DNA of 64,000 bases from Pantoea sp. BAV 3049 (GCF_009765445.1 NZ_WHOY01000031.1:4120616-4184615), one strand, 5' to 3'. Positions 28,281 through 38,147 are shown, counted from the stretch's first letter. The notes: a model not told the origin generated them from the sequence alone. Made by a program: numbers and translations.

Positions 28281-28303
28281 ACCGCCGGGACAATCCCGGC
28301 GGT
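28281..28303. repeat. Strong hairpin after the KGG gene
   Basis: ACCGCCGGGA and TCCCGGCGGT form a perfect 10-bp GC-rich stem with a 3-base loop, 20 bases beyond the stop of the minus-strand KGG gene. No T tract follows on either side; it may stabilise the 3' end of that short mRNA. Confidence 0.6.
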
Positions 28304-28322
28304 TCAGGGACGAACTCACCAG

Positions 28323-28502
28323 TCAGTCAGTTTTAGCCCGACTGCCACGGCTGTTGCGTCCTCCCTTTTCACCAGCCTGCGAGGCACGCTGAGGGTCATT
28401 TTTAAAATTCCCTCCGCTGGCTTTACCGCCTTTGCGGCCTGCTTCTGATGCTCTTTTACGGTCTTCAGCGAAATTTCCAGATCCACCACGATGTTCTGCC
28501 AT
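28323..28502 (-). CDS. ymdF: KGG-motif stress-induced protein (YmdF/YciG type)
   Basis: Small basic hydrophilic protein of 59 residues with two Con-10/KGG repeats (RGGSGNFAEDRKRASEAGRKGG and SGGNFKNDPQRASQAGEKGG, each about 20 residues), as in E. coli YmdF and YciG. These proteins are stress- or stationary-phase-induced, and YciG affects motility. The ATG is preceded by GGAGG at 7 bases. It lies between rutG and wrbA as ymdF does in E. coli, which supports the symbol. Confidence 0.88.
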   Translation of the reverse strand: MAEHRGGSGNFAEDRKRASEAGRKGGKASGGNFKNDPQRASQAGEKGGRNSRGSRAKTD

Positions 28503-28877
28503 TTCTTACCTCCGAATAGTTAAGCCATCATACTGCATTAACGCGGTAGCCAGCGGCTTACCACCGCGACTTTATTGGGACACTTAGCCCCCTGTCGCGT
28601 TATTAAGCATAGATTATCAGCTGGTGAGCGGGAGTGATTTCTGAAAAACGTGAACGGCCCCGGTCTTTTTGGGGCTGAAATGCCTGAGAAGCTTCATTAT
28701 CAATATTAATGTATCAACCAGTAAAAAAAGCCGTCACCGGCGCTTTTTTAGCAACAATAATGCCTCTGCCAGGCAGCCTGAGCCAGCCTCAACTATACTC
28801 AGAAGGCTGGCTGCGAACGCCAGTCTGCAGCCGGTTTTTTCAGACGAAAACCAGTAAACCCAATCAGGGAGTGACAG
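28503..28877. other. Gene-free region between ymdF and wrbA
   Basis: This 375-base region holds the divergent promoters of ymdF and wrbA. An imperfect hairpin with A and T tracts on both sides lies at 28723-28749 (AAAAAAGCCG ... CCGGCGCTTTTTT), able to act as a two-way terminator. Short GCCAG/CTGGC-rich palindromic stretches follow up to 28830. I see no ORF with credible coding features. Confidence 0.55.
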
Positions 28878-29477
28878 ATGGCTAAGATTTTAGTGCTTTA
28901 CTATTCCATGTACGGACACATAGAGACCATGGCGAATGCGGTTGCCGAAGGGGCAAAGCGCGTCAGTGGTGCCGAGGTTACCATCAAGCGCGTGCCGGAA
29001 ACGATGGACGCAGAACGCTTCGCTCAGGTCGGCGGTAAAACCGCTCAGGCAGCAGCGGTTGCCACGCCGGATGAGTTAGCCCAGTACGATGCTATTTTGC
29101 TGGGTACCCCAACCCGCTTCGGCAACATGGCCGGGCAGATGCGTAATTTCCTGGATCGTACTGGCGGTCTGTGGGCTTCGGGTGCGCTATACGGCAAGCT
29201 GGCGAGCGTATTCTCCTCGACCGGTACCGGCGGCGGACAGGAGCAGACTATCACCTCAACCTGGACCACTCTGGCCCACCACGGCATGGTCATCGTGCCA
29301 ATTGGTTATGGCACCAAAGAATTATTTGATATCTCGCAGGTGCGCGGTGGAACGCCTTACGGTGCCACCACCATTGCGGGTGGCGACGGATCGCGTCAAC
29401 CCAGTGAAGAAGAGCTGAATATCGCCCGTTATCAGGGTGAGTATGTCGCCGGGCTGGCGGTCAGACTGAACGGATAA
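28878..29477 (+). CDS. wrbA: NAD(P)H:quinone oxidoreductase WrbA
   Basis: Flavodoxin-like FMN protein that reduces quinones by two electrons and so limits semiquinone stress. The FMN phosphate loop [12 protein letters not shown] is at residues 8-19, [16 protein letters not shown] follows, and the [11 protein letters not shown] motif (about 114-124) marks the WrbA type. It has 199 residues. It starts 22 bases before the end of a two-gene unit with yccJ, as in E. coli. Confidence 0.97.
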   Translation: MAKILVLYYSMYGHIETMANAVAEGAKRVSGAEVTIKRVPETMDAERFAQVGGKTAQAAAVATPDELAQYDAILLGTPTRFGNMAGQMRNFLDRTGGLWASGALYGKLASVFSSTGTGGGQEQTITSTWTTLAHHGMVIVPIGYGTKELFDISQVRGGTPYGATTIAGGDGSRQPSEEELNIARYQGEYVAGLAVRLNG

Positions 29478-29499
29478 TCTCAACTTACAGGAGACCATT

Positions 29500-29730
29500 A
29501 TGGCAACTCAACAATCTAAAGCACATCACGTGGGAGAATGGGCCAGCCTGCGAGCCACCTCCCCCGAAATCGCTGAAGCCATATTTGAAGTGGCGAATTA
29601 CGACGAGAGACTGGCTGAAGGTATCTGGGAGCAACAAGGCAGCGATGAAGTTTTACTGCGGGCCTTCGACAAAACCGATAAAGATGTGCTGACCTGGGAC
29701 AACAAAGTTGTCGAGCGAAAAAACGTCTAG
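29500..29730 (+). CDS. yccJ: YccJ family protein
   Basis: Protein of 76 residues matching E. coli YccJ ([34 protein letters not shown] end); function unknown. It has AGGAGA before the ATG and lies 22 bases after wrbA. The two genes are co-transcribed under stationary-phase control in E. coli. Confidence 0.92.
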   Translation: MATQQSKAHHVGEWASLRATSPEIAEAIFEVANYDERLAEGIWEQQGSDEVLLRAFDKTDKDVLTWDNKVVERKNV

Positions 29731-29749
29731 CAGGCGAATTCAGTAAATC

Positions 29750-29772
29750 GGGCGGAAATTTCCGCCCTTTTT
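29750..29772 (+). terminator. wrbA-yccJ terminator
   Basis: GGGCGGAAATTTCCGCCC is a perfect 18-bp palindrome followed by five T residues, 20 bases after the yccJ stop. Confidence 0.85.
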
Positions 29773-29902
29773 GTTGTTTAAAGTCCTTAAAACTGCATTT
29801 CTCGCCAAACTGATAACGTTGTGAAACCAGCAGTTTGTCTACTACGCTTTAACCACGTTCATCGCCTGACTGCCAGGCAGATTACCCGAAAAGGAGAGCC
29901 GT

Positions 29903-31276
29903 ATGTCTTATCAGACAATCAATCCCGCCACGAATAAGCTGATTAAATCCTGGACCAATCATAACGATCAGCAGGTTGAGCAGGCACTGACTCTCGCTGA
30001 TAATCTCTACCATTCCAACTGGTCGAAAGGCCCGATTCAGCCGCGTGTGCAGGTGCTTAAAAAGCTGGCGGATCTGATTGACGGTCGCGTGGAAGAGCTG
30101 GCGAAAGCCGCCAGTGTGGAAATGGGTAAACTGATTAACCAGAGCCGGGGCGAAGTGAAAATCTGTTCACAGATTGCCCGCTACTATGCTGAAAATGCCG
30201 AACGTTTTCTGGCACCCACCCCTTACCCCAGCGAGCTGGGTGAAGCCTGGGTCGAGAATCACCCTATCGGTGTGCTGGTTGCCGTCGAACCGTGGAACTT
30301 TCCGTTCTATCAGCTGATGCGCGTTCTGGCCCCTAACCTTGCGGCCGGTAACCCCGTACTGGCAAAACATGCCGCTAACGTGCCTCACTGCGCCACGCTC
30401 TTCGAAGAACTGGTGACCGAGGCCGGGGCACCTGAAGGAGCCTGGACCAATCTGTTTATCAGCAACGAACAGGTAGCTTCGCTGATTGCCGACGACCGGG
30501 TTCAGGGGGCTGCGCTGACAGGTTCTGAACGAGCCGGTAGCGCAGTCGCCCAACAGGCCGGTAAATACCTGAAGAAAACCACCCTCGAACTCGGCGGCAA
30601 CGACGTATTTGTGGTGTTGGATGACAGCGATCTGGATAAAGCCGTTAAGGCTGGCGTTGGCGCGCGCCTGAGTAACTGCGGCCAGGTCTGCACCGCTGCC
30701 AAACGCTTTATCGTGCACGAAAAAGTGGCCGACGCCTTCCTGGAGAAATTCACCCAGGCGTTTCGTGAAGTGAAGATTGGCGATCCGCTGATCGAGAGCA
30801 CCACGCTCGGCCCGCTCTCCTCCTCCTCAGCCCGCGATACGTTGGTGAAACAGGTTGAGAATGCCGTGGCTAAAGGCGCGAAACTGCATATTGGTGGCAA
30901 AGTGGTAGAAGGCGAAGGCTGCTTCTACCAGCCGACCATTCTGTCGGGCATTACCCGTGATAACCCGGCTTACTTCGAAGAGTTTTTCGGCCCGGTAGCA
31001 CAGGTTTACGTGGTCAAAAATGATGATGAGGTGGTGAAACTGGCCAATGACTCACATTATGGCCTCGGCGGCGCTGTCTTTACCCGCGATATTGAGCGCG
31101 GCAAGAAACTCGCTTCGCGCATTGAAACCGGCATGGTTTATATCAACTCAGCCAGCGACACCTCAGCGGAGCTGCCCTTTGGTGGCGTGAAACGTTCCGG
31201 CTATGGCCGCGAGCTTTCCGATCTGGGGATCAAAGAGTTTGTGAACCAGAAACTGGTGGTGGTCAGCACCAGCTAA
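29903..31276 (+). CDS. NAD(P)-dependent succinate-semialdehyde dehydrogenase (Sad/GabD type)
   Basis: Aldehyde dehydrogenase of 457 residues that most likely oxidises succinate semialdehyde, though the substrate cannot be fixed from sequence. The motifs are EPWNFPFYQ (cofactor site), LTGSERAGSAVA, LELGGND (catalytic Glu at about 232) and NCGQVCTAAKR (catalytic Cys at about 266). The compact length fits the YneI/Sad branch rather than longer GabD. It has AAGGAG before the ATG, stands alone, and has a strong terminator after it. It might also help dispose of semialdehydes, since malonic semialdehyde reductase RutE is lost, but that is speculation. Confidence 0.87.
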   Translation: MSYQTINPATNKLIKSWTNHNDQQVEQALTLADNLYHSNWSKGPIQPRVQVLKKLADLIDGRVEELAKAASVEMGKLINQSRGEVKICSQIARYYAENAERFLAPTPYPSELGEAWVENHPIGVLVAVEPWNFPFYQLMRVLAPNLAAGNPVLAKHAANVPHCATLFEELVTEAGAPEGAWTNLFISNEQVASLIADDRVQGAALTGSERAGSAVAQQAGKYLKKTTLELGGNDVFVVLDDSDLDKAVKAGVGARLSNCGQVCTAAKRFIVHEKVADAFLEKFTQAFREVKIGDPLIESTTLGPLSSSSARDTLVKQVENAVAKGAKLHIGGKVVEGEGCFYQPTILSGITRDNPAYFEEFFGPVAQVYVVKNDDEVVKLANDSHYGLGGAVFTRDIERGKKLASRIETGMVYINSASDTSAELPFGGVKRSGYGRELSDLGIKEFVNQKLVVVSTS

Positions 31277-31292
31277 GCCTCCAGTAAAAAAG

Positions 31293-31320
31293 AAGCGGAG
31301 CATTCAGCTCCGCTTTTTTT
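31293..31320 (+). terminator. Terminator after the aldehyde dehydrogenase gene
   Basis: AAGCGGAGC and GCTCCGCTT form a 9-bp stem with a 5-base loop followed by a run of T residues, 16 bases after the stop. It would also serve the minus strand, where the decayed cluster ends at 31324. Confidence 0.85.
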
Positions 31321-31323
31321 ATG

Positions 31324-31692
31324 TCATGGCGTGGGCGCATGGTTGGCAGGTTCCGTCTCCTGCCCCAGCACATGCGCATAGTCGCTTTGCCAGAGTTGGA
31401 GAAACAGCCGATCCAGCTGTGACTGCCATCCAGCGTCATCACTTTACTGTGCAACACCCGGACGTAAGGAATCGGCCCGCTGCTGGCCTCAGGAAAATGC
31501 ACATACCTGACGCTGTGGATTAACAATCCCGTTTCATAAATATGTTCCAGCGAGCACCAGTTCCAGTGTGCTTTGATCATAGTAAGGCTGAATTTTCAGC
31601 GGTGCCTGCTTACTGAGCTGCCAAATCCCCAGCACCACCACCAGTACCGGCAGCCAGCTCAGCAGATGACAGATGCCAAAGAGCAGGAACAT
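31324..31692 (-). pseudogene. Frameshifted small membrane-protein gene downstream of exbD-like scrap
   Basis: On the minus strand an ATG at 31692 (overlapping the previous TGA) opens a frame with a hydrophobic start, FLLFGICHLLSWLPVLVVV, then GIWQLSKQAPLKIQPYYDQS, stopping after 52 residues. Protein-like sequence continues in other frames: EHIYETGLLIHSVRYVHFPE with SGPIPYVRVLHS, then DDAGWQSQLDRLFLQLWQSD ending in HAPTP at 31326. The simplest reading is one gene of about 120 codons broken by two frameshifts. I do not recognise the family. A sequencing error is possible but would need two hits. Confidence 0.55.
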
Positions 31693-31693
31693 A

Positions 31694-32017
31694 TCAGCGC
31701 TTGCGGATGGCAATGGATATGGAGAAGAAACTTCCCTGGCGCAATCTGTTCATCACTTCCACCAGGCGCCCCACTGGCACACCCTTGTCATTGTTAACAA
31801 TGATGGTGATCTTTTCATCGCCTTTTTGTTGCTGGCGTAAACGCTCAACCAGCGAAGTCAGCGGCAGATCTTTCCCGTCGAGTTGCAGAACGTTCTCTAC
31901 GCCAGGCGTCCGGATGACCTTCTGCTGAGGCTTCAGTTCCTGGGTCGTTCTGTCAGCGATCGCTGGAAATACAGCAACCTGCAGAACTTTGCGAGGATTT
32001 TTGATTACTATTCCGAT
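31694..32017 (-). pseudogene. ExbD/TolR-like gene fragment lacking its start
   Basis: An open frame of 107 codons on the minus strand with no ATG, GTG or TTG near its beginning. The C-terminal part, EKITIIVNNDKGVPVGRLVE followed by VMNRLRQGSFFSISI, has the layout of the periplasmic domain of ExbD/TolR proteins (strand, helix LVEVMNRLR, strand). The N-terminal membrane helix with the essential Asp is missing. It is followed with overlap by another broken gene. It is probably the remains of an energy-transducing accessory locus. Confidence 0.6.
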
Positions 32018-32079
32018 TCATCCAGGGTAGCCAGGAGGGAATATTCTGCTGAAAGCGGCGGTTTTCCAGGAGGCAAAGT

Positions 32080-32110
32080 AAAAAAACCGCTCCCGGGCAG
32101 GAGCGGTTAG
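32080..32110 (-). terminator. Terminator after agp
   Basis: On the minus strand ACCGCTCC and GGAGCGGT arms (8-bp stem or longer) are followed by seven T residues, about 35 bases beyond the agp stop. Confidence 0.85.
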
Positions 32111-32144
32111 TTTTGTTCAGCAATTGCTGTCAGGGTGATTTTCT

Positions 32145-33779
32145 TTAGCCGTTAGAGGCCGGAGTTTTATCCGCATCGCCGGTAGCATTTGCGCCCTGTG
32201 GTTTCTCTGCCTGCGGTGCATTGTTTTTGCTCTCTGCTGTCTCTTTCTCAGCTTTATCTTTAGCTGCCTTCTCTTTGGCTGCCTGGTCAGCAGCGGCTTT
32301 GTCGGCGGCGGCCTTCTCTTTTGCGGCTTTATCCGCTGCTGCTTTATCTTCAGCGGCCTTATCGGCCGAAGCCTTCGCCTGCGCAGCTTTGTCGGCAGCA
32401 GCCTGATCGGCAGCGGCCTTATCAGCAGCCACTTTGTCTGCTGGTTTGCCGCCAGCAGCGGCCGGTGCTGGAGCCGTGGCCTCAGGTGCTGGCGCTGGTG
32501 CGGCAGCTTCAGGCTGGGCAACAGCCATCGGCGTTCCCTGGATCGCCTTGTTCAGTACCTGAGTAAACTGATCCCAAGGGCAGAAGCCGTTAGCATCAGT
32601 CTTACAGCCGTTCATTTCCAGCATCACTCGCTTCGGTGGCGTAGCCAGTGACAGCGGCGTTGCGTTACGCAGCTGATCGGCACTCTGGTAAACGTATTCC
32701 ACCTTCACCAGTTCCTGATTGTTTTTCTTGTCGTGCCAGCGCTGGAACTGAATCATCCCGCCAATCGGCGTGCGCTCATTCTGCTCTGGCAGCGTGTAAG
32801 GTTTGAAATCCAGCGCGGTCAGCAGCGACGCAATATTTGAGTCATGTCCCACCATCAGCGTCACTTTCGGCGCATTGGCTTTATCTTCATCGACCAGCAT
32901 GCTGCGGATATAGTCCACCAGCGGAGCGGCCACGTCACGTGCCACGTCCGGAGAAGTAAACAGCGTGTCTTGATAGGCATTTTTGATTGCTGACAGCTCT
33001 TTCCACTGCTCAGGCGTTTTGATTTGTCCCCAGGCGACCTGATCCAGCGGCATCCCTTCGTAATATTGCAGGGTGAAAGCATCCACCAGCGAGTTACCCA
33101 CCTTCAGCGGGCCGGACACGCCGGGCTCTTTGCCATTATCTGCAGAGAATTTGTTCTGATTGTCGCTGGAGAGATCGCACTCTTTCTTGCCATTACAGGC
33201 CGGAGAATTCTTGTAATCGATGATTTTTTCCAGACGCTGGAAAGCCGGCTTCAGCGTCAGCTTCTCGCCCGCGCTGTTCATTGCGGTCAGCGCCTGCTTG
33301 TTAAATGCTTCGCTGCCGTCGGTGATCACCGGATTGAACACCGGGTCCATGGCACCCATTTCATCCTGATGGGAAACTGGAATATCACAGCCCGGGAACG
33401 CACCGGTAATAAAGTACTGCGCGGTGGCAACGGTACGCTGCAGGCTGTTTGCATAGGCATAGATGTCATCGCTGGCCGGACATTCGCCCTCTTTCACCAG
33501 GCCCTGCTGTGCCAGCCATTCACGGGTATAGTGACCCATGTAGACTTCCAGTATTCCTCCCTTGGTCGTCAGCTGTCCTCCCGGCACATCCCATTGCGGC
33601 CAGGCTTTTTTAGTGGACTGAGCCAGCGCGCTACCATTGTCGGCCAGCGGCGCACGAAGGTTATGACGACTCATCATTAACACTTGTTCAAGCTGATAAT
33701 TGTCATCGGCCGCATAAGCTGAAATTCCACTCACTGCTGAGCAGACCGCTAACGCGCAGAGACTAAACTTTTTAATCAT
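32145..33779 (-). CDS. agp: Glucose-1-phosphatase Agp with TolA-like C-terminal tail
   Basis: Periplasmic histidine acid phosphatase that releases glucose from glucose-1-phosphate and also has some phytase-like activity in E. coli. The signal peptide spans about residues 1-23, the catalytic RHNLRAP is at 38-44, and the proton-donor HD is in VGHDSN near 316. The catalytic part (to about 415) matches E. coli Agp (413 residues). It continues into a 129-residue low-complexity tail: first Pro/Ala-rich, then about 70 residues of AADKAA/AAKEKA-type repeats like the helical domain of TolA. The ATG at 33779 is preferred over a TTG upstream. Confidence 0.93.
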   Translation of the reverse strand: MIKKFSLCALAVCSAVSGISAYAADDNYQLEQVLMMSRHNLRAPLADNGSALAQSTKKAWPQWDVPGGQLTTKGGILEVYMGHYTREWLAQQGLVKEGECPASDDIYAYANSLQRTVATAQYFITGAFPGCDIPVSHQDEMGAMDPVFNPVITDGSEAFNKQALTAMNSAGEKLTLKPAFQRLEKIIDYKNSPACNGKKECDLSSDNQNKFSADNGKEPGVSGPLKVGNSLVDAFTLQYYEGMPLDQVAWGQIKTPEQWKELSAIKNAYQDTLFTSPDVARDVAAPLVDYIRSMLVDEDKANAPKVTLMVGHDSNIASLLTALDFKPYTLPEQNERTPIGGMIQFQRWHDKKNNQELVKVEYVYQSADQLRNATPLSLATPPKRVMLEMNGCKTDANGFCPWDQFTQVLNKAIQGTPMAVAQPEAAAPAPAPEATAPAPAAAGGKPADKVAADKAAADQAAADKAAQAKASADKAAEDKAAADKAAKEKAAADKAAADQAAKEKAAKDKAEKETAESKNNAPQAEKPQGANATGDADKTPASNG

Positions 33780-34086
33780 GTGTTTTTTCCATTGATTCAA
33801 GGGTAAATCACCCGGCCGGGAAAAGGCGATGCAGCTGGCAAAATTTCATAACAGCGCAGATGATACTCGCCACAATGCTCCAGGGAAAAGGGCCGGACAG
33901 GGCCTTATCATTCGTGTTGACAATATAGCAGACTATCGCTTTTGCGGTTCAGACGCATCAGGAGATTGAAAAGAAACAAGATGTTTTTTGGAATACTCTG
34001 ATCGATTGTCAGAAGAAGACGCCTGAACCTGAAGAGGAAAGTCAGAAAGCAAAACGGGCCAGCCTGAGCTGACCCGTTGAATTTGA
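33780..34086. other. Gene-free region between agp and tRNA-Ser
   Basis: This 307-base region holds the agp promoter on the minus strand and, next to the tRNA, its terminator at 34050-34078. No credible ORF is present. In E. coli a large block (tor, scs, app, hya and others, as I recall) lies between agp and serT; none of it is seen here. Confidence 0.5.
34050..34078 (-). terminator. Terminator after tRNA-Ser
   Basis: AACGGGTCAGC and GCTGGCCCGTT (minus strand) form an 11-bp stem with one G-U pair and a 4-base loop, followed by TTTTGCTTT. Confidence 0.75.
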
Positions 34087-34174
<88 letters not shown>

Positions 34175-34392
34175 GCAATGAGGCGCACTATAAACATCCT
34201 CCCTGGCGATGTAAAGTGGGTTTTGATTCAACTGCCGTAAAAACAGCCGATCGCCGCTTATTTGTCGTTATATTCACCATCCCGTTCACAGAAACAGCAG
34301 GTTATCGCGTAAAGAAGGGTAAAACGCCTTCCCCCGTTTCGGTGGGATCCCTATTCTCACTGTTAATTTGGTGACCCTGAGAGGCCTTTTTT

Positions 34393-35052
34393 ATGGATCG
34401 CATCGTAACAAGCGCACGGCAAAGTTCGTTAATTTCCACCCACAAGGTTCTGCGTAATACCTATTTCCTGCTGGGGTTAACGCTGGCCTTCTCCGCTGTA
34501 ACCGCGACGCTGAGTACCGTCTTCGCCCTGCCGGCTCCGGGATTTATCCTGATGCTGGTCGGTTTTTATGGTCTGATGTTCCTGACCTATCGCCTGGCTG
34601 ACAGCCCGACCGGCATTCTGGCCGCGTTCGCCTTTACCGGTTTCCTGGGTTATTGCCTGGGTCCTATTCTCAACAGCCTGCTCTCTGCAGGGATGGGAGA
34701 TGTGATCGGCCTTGCGCTGGGCGGTACCGCATTGGTGTTCTTCTGCTGTTCGGCCTATGTACTGACTACCCGTAAGGATATGTCTTTCCTGGGCGGGATG
34801 ATGATGGCAGGTTTTGTGGTGCTGCTGGTCGCCGTGGTGGCCAATATGTTCCTGCAGATCCCGGCCCTGCATCTGGCAATCAGCGTGATGTTCGTCCTGT
34901 TCTCCTCGGGAGCAATCCTGTGGGAAACCAGCAACATCATCCACGGCGGCGAGACTAACTACATCCGCGCCACCGTCAGCCTGTATGTCTCTATCTATAA
35001 TATCTTCGTCAGCCTGCTGAGCATCCTGGGGATGTCATCACGCAGTAACTGA
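34393..35052 (+). CDS. yccA: FtsH-modulating membrane protein YccA (Bax inhibitor-1 family)
   Basis: Inner-membrane protein of 219 residues with seven hydrophobic helices, BI-1/TMBIM family. In E. coli YccA is a substrate and inhibitor of FtsH and interacts with HflKC, whose genes are at the start of this window. It starts with ATG and has YccA features throughout ([40 protein letters not shown]). It is a single gene with its own terminator. Confidence 0.96.
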   Translation: MDRIVTSARQSSLISTHKVLRNTYFLLGLTLAFSAVTATLSTVFALPAPGFILMLVGFYGLMFLTYRLADSPTGILAAFAFTGFLGYCLGPILNSLLSAGMGDVIGLALGGTALVFFCCSAYVLTTRKDMSFLGGMMMAGFVVLLVAVVANMFLQIPALHLAISVMFVLFSSGAILWETSNIIHGGETNYIRATVSLYVSIYNIFVSLLSILGMSSRSN

Positions 35053-35069
35053 TTGCAGGGCCTCTAAAT

Positions 35070-35098
35070 GAAAGCCCCGCATTGCGGGGCTTTTTTTT
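35070..35098 (+). terminator. yccA terminator
   Basis: AAGCCCCGC and GCGGGGCTT make a 9-bp stem with a 3-base loop, then eight T residues. Confidence 0.9.
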
Positions 35099-35180
35099 GC
35101 CTGACGGAAAATTGCCGACGTGCCAGCCAGAGGTAAATTTTGCTAAACTGCAGCCCATTATTGAAGAGTGAGGCAATACG

Positions 35181-35507
35181 GTGCTGTTCGAAGGTAAAGA
35201 GATTGAGCGCGATGCGCAGGGCTATCTGAAGTCAACCGCTGACTGGAGTGAGAGCATCGCCCCGCTGCTGGCCGAAGAGGAAGACATCACGCTGAGTGAA
35301 GCACACTGGGAAGTGGTGCATTTTGTGCGTGAATTTTACCTTGAATTCAATACCTCTCCAGCCGTGCGCATGCTGGTGAAAGCCATGGCAAAGAAATATG
35401 GCGAAGAGAAAGGCAACAGCCGCTATCTGTTCCGCCTGTTTCCCAAAGGGCCAGCCAAACAGGCCACCAAAATAGCTGGCCTGCCCAAACCGGCAAAATG
35501 CCTGTAA
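35181..35507 (+). CDS. tusE: Sulfur relay protein TusE
   Basis: DsrC-like protein that takes persulfide sulfur from TusBCD and passes it with MnmA to U34 of tRNA (2-thiouridine). It has 108 residues and ends LPKPAKCL, with the essential penultimate-region Cys (residue 107). The conserved [19 protein letters not shown] and [18 protein letters not shown] are present. The start is GTG at 35181. It lies between yccA and acyP as in E. coli. Confidence 0.96.
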   Translation: MLFEGKEIERDAQGYLKSTADWSESIAPLLAEEEDITLSEAHWEVVHFVREFYLEFNTSPAVRMLVKAMAKKYGEEKGNSRYLFRLFPKGPAKQATKIAGLPKPAKCL

Positions 35508-35577
35508 CCATCACATCCCGTAGTTATCTGCCCCTTGCCACTCAGCCTTACAACGGGCTGAAACGTGGCCCCGGGCG

Positions 35578-35856
35578 CTACCCCGTAGTAAAGCCCTTCG
35601 GCTCTTCCCGCGGCTGAAAAGGTTCGGCCAGCACTTTGTCCACTCTGGCACTGCGCGGCCCTCCCGCCTTCAGCCACTGCATCAGCGCTTCCACATCACT
35701 TTCCTCACCGTATGCCAGCACCTCCACGCTGCCGTCATGCAGATTACGGGCATACCCTTTCAGCCCTCGCGCCTTAGCTTCGTGTTGGGTGCTGTAACGA
35801 AAGCCCACGCCCTGAACCAGACCGTGAACCCAGGCTCGGGTACAGATAGTTGCCAT
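35578..35856 (-). CDS. yccX: Acylphosphatase
   Basis: Small enzyme that hydrolyses acyl-phosphates. The signature [18 protein letters not shown] contains the phosphate-binding Arg (about residue 20), and the second motif [13 protein letters not shown] contains the catalytic Asn (about residue 38). It has 92 residues, as in E. coli YccX (AcyP). It is divergent from rlmI and convergent with tusE. Confidence 0.96.
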   Translation of the reverse strand: MATICTRAWVHGLVQGVGFRYSTQHEAKARGLKGYARNLHDGSVEVLAYGEESDVEALMQWLKAGGPRSARVDKVLAEPFQPREEPKGFTTG

Positions 35857-35944
35857 TTTTCCCCTCCTGCAGAGACGCAGATTGCAATTTTGCGGCGGTC
35901 ACCGGACAATGACGCCTGATTTTCTGACTGTAAGCATAGCAAAT

Positions 35945-37135
35945 ATGACTGTTCGTTTGATTCTTGCCAAAGGGCGTGAGAAGTCTCTGCTCCGCCGCCA
36001 TCCCTGGGTCTTTTCCGGTGCCGTTGCCCGGATGGAAGGAAAAGCCCGGTCGGGTGAAACCATTGACGTCTGCGACAGCTTTGGTAACTGGCTGGCGCGT
36101 GCCGCCTGGTCCCCGGAGTCCCAAATCCGCGCCCGCGTCTGGAGCTGGCAGCAGGATGAGTCCATTGATATCGACTTTTTCGTCAGACGCCTGCAGGCGG
36201 CACAGCAGCTGCGCGACTGGCTGGTCCAGCGTGACGATTTAGACAGCTACCGCCTGATTGCCGGAGAATCTGACGGCCTGCCGGGGATCACCATTGACCG
36301 CTTCGGCAACTTCCTGGTGCTGCAACTGCTCTCTGCAGGCGCGGAATTTCAGCGTGCGACCCTGATTACCGCCCTGCAGCAATGCTTTCCGGAATGCGCC
36401 ATTTACGATCGCTCCGACGTAGCCGTGCGTAAAAAAGAAGGCCTTGAGTTAACACAAGGCGTGGTGCTGGGTGAAACACCGCCGGAACTGCTGCCGATCA
36501 CCGAACACGGCATGAAGTTGCTGGTAGATATTCAGACCGGCCATAAAACCGGTTACTACCTTGATCAGCGTGACAGCCGTCTTGCCACCCGCCGCTACGC
36601 AACAGGTGGCCGGGTGCTGAACTGCTTCTCCTACACCGGTGGCTTTGCGGTTTCGGCCCTGATGGGTAACTGTAAGCAGGTGATCAGCGTGGATACTTCG
36701 CAGGCGGCACTGGATATCGCCCGGCAGAACGTCGAGCTGAACGGGCTGGATGTGTCAAAAGCTGAATTCCTGCGAGACGATGTCTTTAAACTGCTACGCC
36801 GCTATCGTGATAACGGAGAGAAGTTCGATCTCATCGTAATGGATCCGCCGAAATTCGTTGAAAACAAAAATCAACTGACCGGTGCGTGCAGAGGCTATAA
36901 AGACATTAATATGCTGGCGATGCAGCTGCTCAATCCTGGTGGGATGCTGCTGACGTTCTCCTGTTCCGGCCTGATGCCAACGGATTTATTCCAGAAAATC
37001 ATCGCGGATGCCGCACTTGATGCACAGCGTGATGTACAATTTATAGAGCAGTTCCGGCAGGCCGCCGATCACCCGGTGATCGCCAGCTACCCGGAAGGTA
37101 TGTACCTGAAAGGTTTTGCCTGCCGCGTTCTGTGA
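35945..37135 (+). CDS. rlmI: 23S rRNA m5C1962 methyltransferase RlmI
   Basis: SAM-dependent methyltransferase for C1962 of 23S rRNA. An N-terminal PUA domain (about 2-75, [19 protein letters not shown]) is followed by a Rossmann methyltransferase domain with [20 protein letters not shown] (SAM site), VMDPPKFV and TFSCSG (catalytic Cys region). The ATG at 35945 gives 396 residues, exactly the E. coli length; the frame upstream to 35882 is not conserved. Confidence 0.96.
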   Translation: MTVRLILAKGREKSLLRRHPWVFSGAVARMEGKARSGETIDVCDSFGNWLARAAWSPESQIRARVWSWQQDESIDIDFFVRRLQAAQQLRDWLVQRDDLDSYRLIAGESDGLPGITIDRFGNFLVLQLLSAGAEFQRATLITALQQCFPECAIYDRSDVAVRKKEGLELTQGVVLGETPPELLPITEHGMKLLVDIQTGHKTGYYLDQRDSRLATRRYATGGRVLNCFSYTGGFAVSALMGNCKQVISVDTSQAALDIARQNVELNGLDVSKAEFLRDDVFKLLRRYRDNGEKFDLIVMDPPKFVENKNQLTGACRGYKDINMLAMQLLNPGGMLLTFSCSGLMPTDLFQKIIADAALDAQRDVQFIEQFRQAADHPVIASYPEGMYLKGFACRVL

Positions 37136-37196
37136 CTTGAAAACCCTTTCCCTGCCCCCATTTTGGTAGCAGGGCAAAGTTTCTCAGGAGGTCACG

Positions 37197-37514
37197 ATGA
37201 TTGCCAGCAAGTTTGGACTCGGCCAACAGGTGCGGCATAAGCTGCTCGGTTTTCTTGGCGTGGTGGTAGATGTTGATCCGGAATACTCATTAGACGATCC
37301 GGATGTCGAAGAAGCAGCCGGTAGCGAATCGTTTAGGTCTGCTCCCTGGTATCATGTCGTGATGGAAGATGAAGACGGCGATACGGTGCATACCTATCTG
37401 GCAGAAGCCCAACTTTCGTGGGAATTACCGGGCGACCACCCGGAACAGCCTTCGATGGACGAGCTGGCCGCCTCGATTCGCGAACAGCTTCAGGCACCGC
37501 GCCTGAGAAATTAG
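37197..37514 (+). CDS. hspQ: Heat shock protein HspQ
   Basis: Hemimethylated-DNA-binding-like protein of 105 residues. In Enterobacteria it is a specificity factor and substrate of Lon and helps degrade mutant DnaA. YccV-type features are present: [40 protein letters not shown]. It has AGGAGGT before the ATG and a strong shared terminator after it. Confidence 0.96.
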   Translation: MIASKFGLGQQVRHKLLGFLGVVVDVDPEYSLDDPDVEEAAGSESFRSAPWYHVVMEDEDGDTVHTYLAEAQLSWELPGDHPEQPSMDELAASIREQLQAPRLRN

Positions 37515-37515
37515 T

Positions 37516-37543
37516 AAAAAACCCCGCCAATGCGGGGTTTTTT
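37516..37543. terminator. Two-way terminator between hspQ and yccU
   Basis: AAAAAACCCCGC and GCGGGGTTTTTT form a stem with a 4-base loop and A/T tracts on both sides, so it can end both hspQ (plus) and yccU (minus). Confidence 0.9.
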
Positions 37544-37959
37544 TAGTTCTTTTGCAGCCCAAGCCGCGGAATTTCAATCTTAGGACAGCGATCCATCACC
37601 ACGGTCAACCCGGCTTCTCCAGCCAGAACGGCCGCCTGTTCGTTAATTACTCCAAGTTGCAGCCATAAAGATTTCGCACCGATGGCAATTGCCTCCTGTG
37701 CCACACCATATGCAGCCTCAGCATTGCGGAAAACGTCCACCATATCCACTGGCTCCGGAATCGCCTCCAGAGTCGCATACACCTGCTGCCCCAGCAGCGT
37801 CTGCCCGGCCAGTTTTGGGCTGACTGGCGTCACTTTATAGCCCTGCTCAAGCAGGTACGCCATCACGCCATAGCTGGCCCGGGCGGGTTTTTCACTGGCT
37901 CCCACCAGAGCAATATGGCGGGTTGATGTCAACACATCGGCAATTTTTTGATCTTGCAC
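37543..37959 (-). CDS. yccU: CoA-binding-domain protein YccU
   Basis: Single Rossmann-like CoA-binding domain (CoA_binding_2) of 138 residues. The nucleotide-binding start is [18 protein letters not shown] and later motifs are [13 protein letters not shown] and [13 protein letters not shown] with [12 protein letters not shown]. The exact role is unknown. The GTG at 37959 with GGAGAGG upstream is preferred to the longer frame because it matches the E. coli length (137). Confidence 0.9.
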   Translation of the reverse strand: MQDQKIADVLTSTRHIALVGASEKPARASYGVMAYLLEQGYKVTPVSPKLAGQTLLGQQVYATLEAIPEPVDMVDVFRNAEAAYGVAQEAIAIGAKSLWLQLGVINEQAAVLAGEAGLTVVMDRCPKIEIPRLGLQKN

Positions 37960-38147
37960 AGGCCTCTCCTTATCAGTCAGATACCCTATTTTAAACGCTG
38001 GCAGAACAACTGGAAAATAACCCGGCGACAATCAGGGAGAATGCGGAGATATAGCACGAATAAATATGTTAAAATGTTAATATGCTGCCATACTGAAAGA
38101 CTTTGATACATTCGGTATTTTTGCGTTCCCGTGCATCTGGAGAAAAA

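Noticed and set aside
28110-28448. 112-codon plus-strand ORF opposite the DMT and KGG genes
   Set aside because: It overlaps two better supported minus-strand genes and a GC-rich hairpin.
32221-32530. Repetitive DNA suggesting a CRISPR array or satellite repeat
   Set aside because: The repeats are short, in frame and uninterrupted, encoding the Ala/Lys/Asp tail of Agp; there are no unique spacers.
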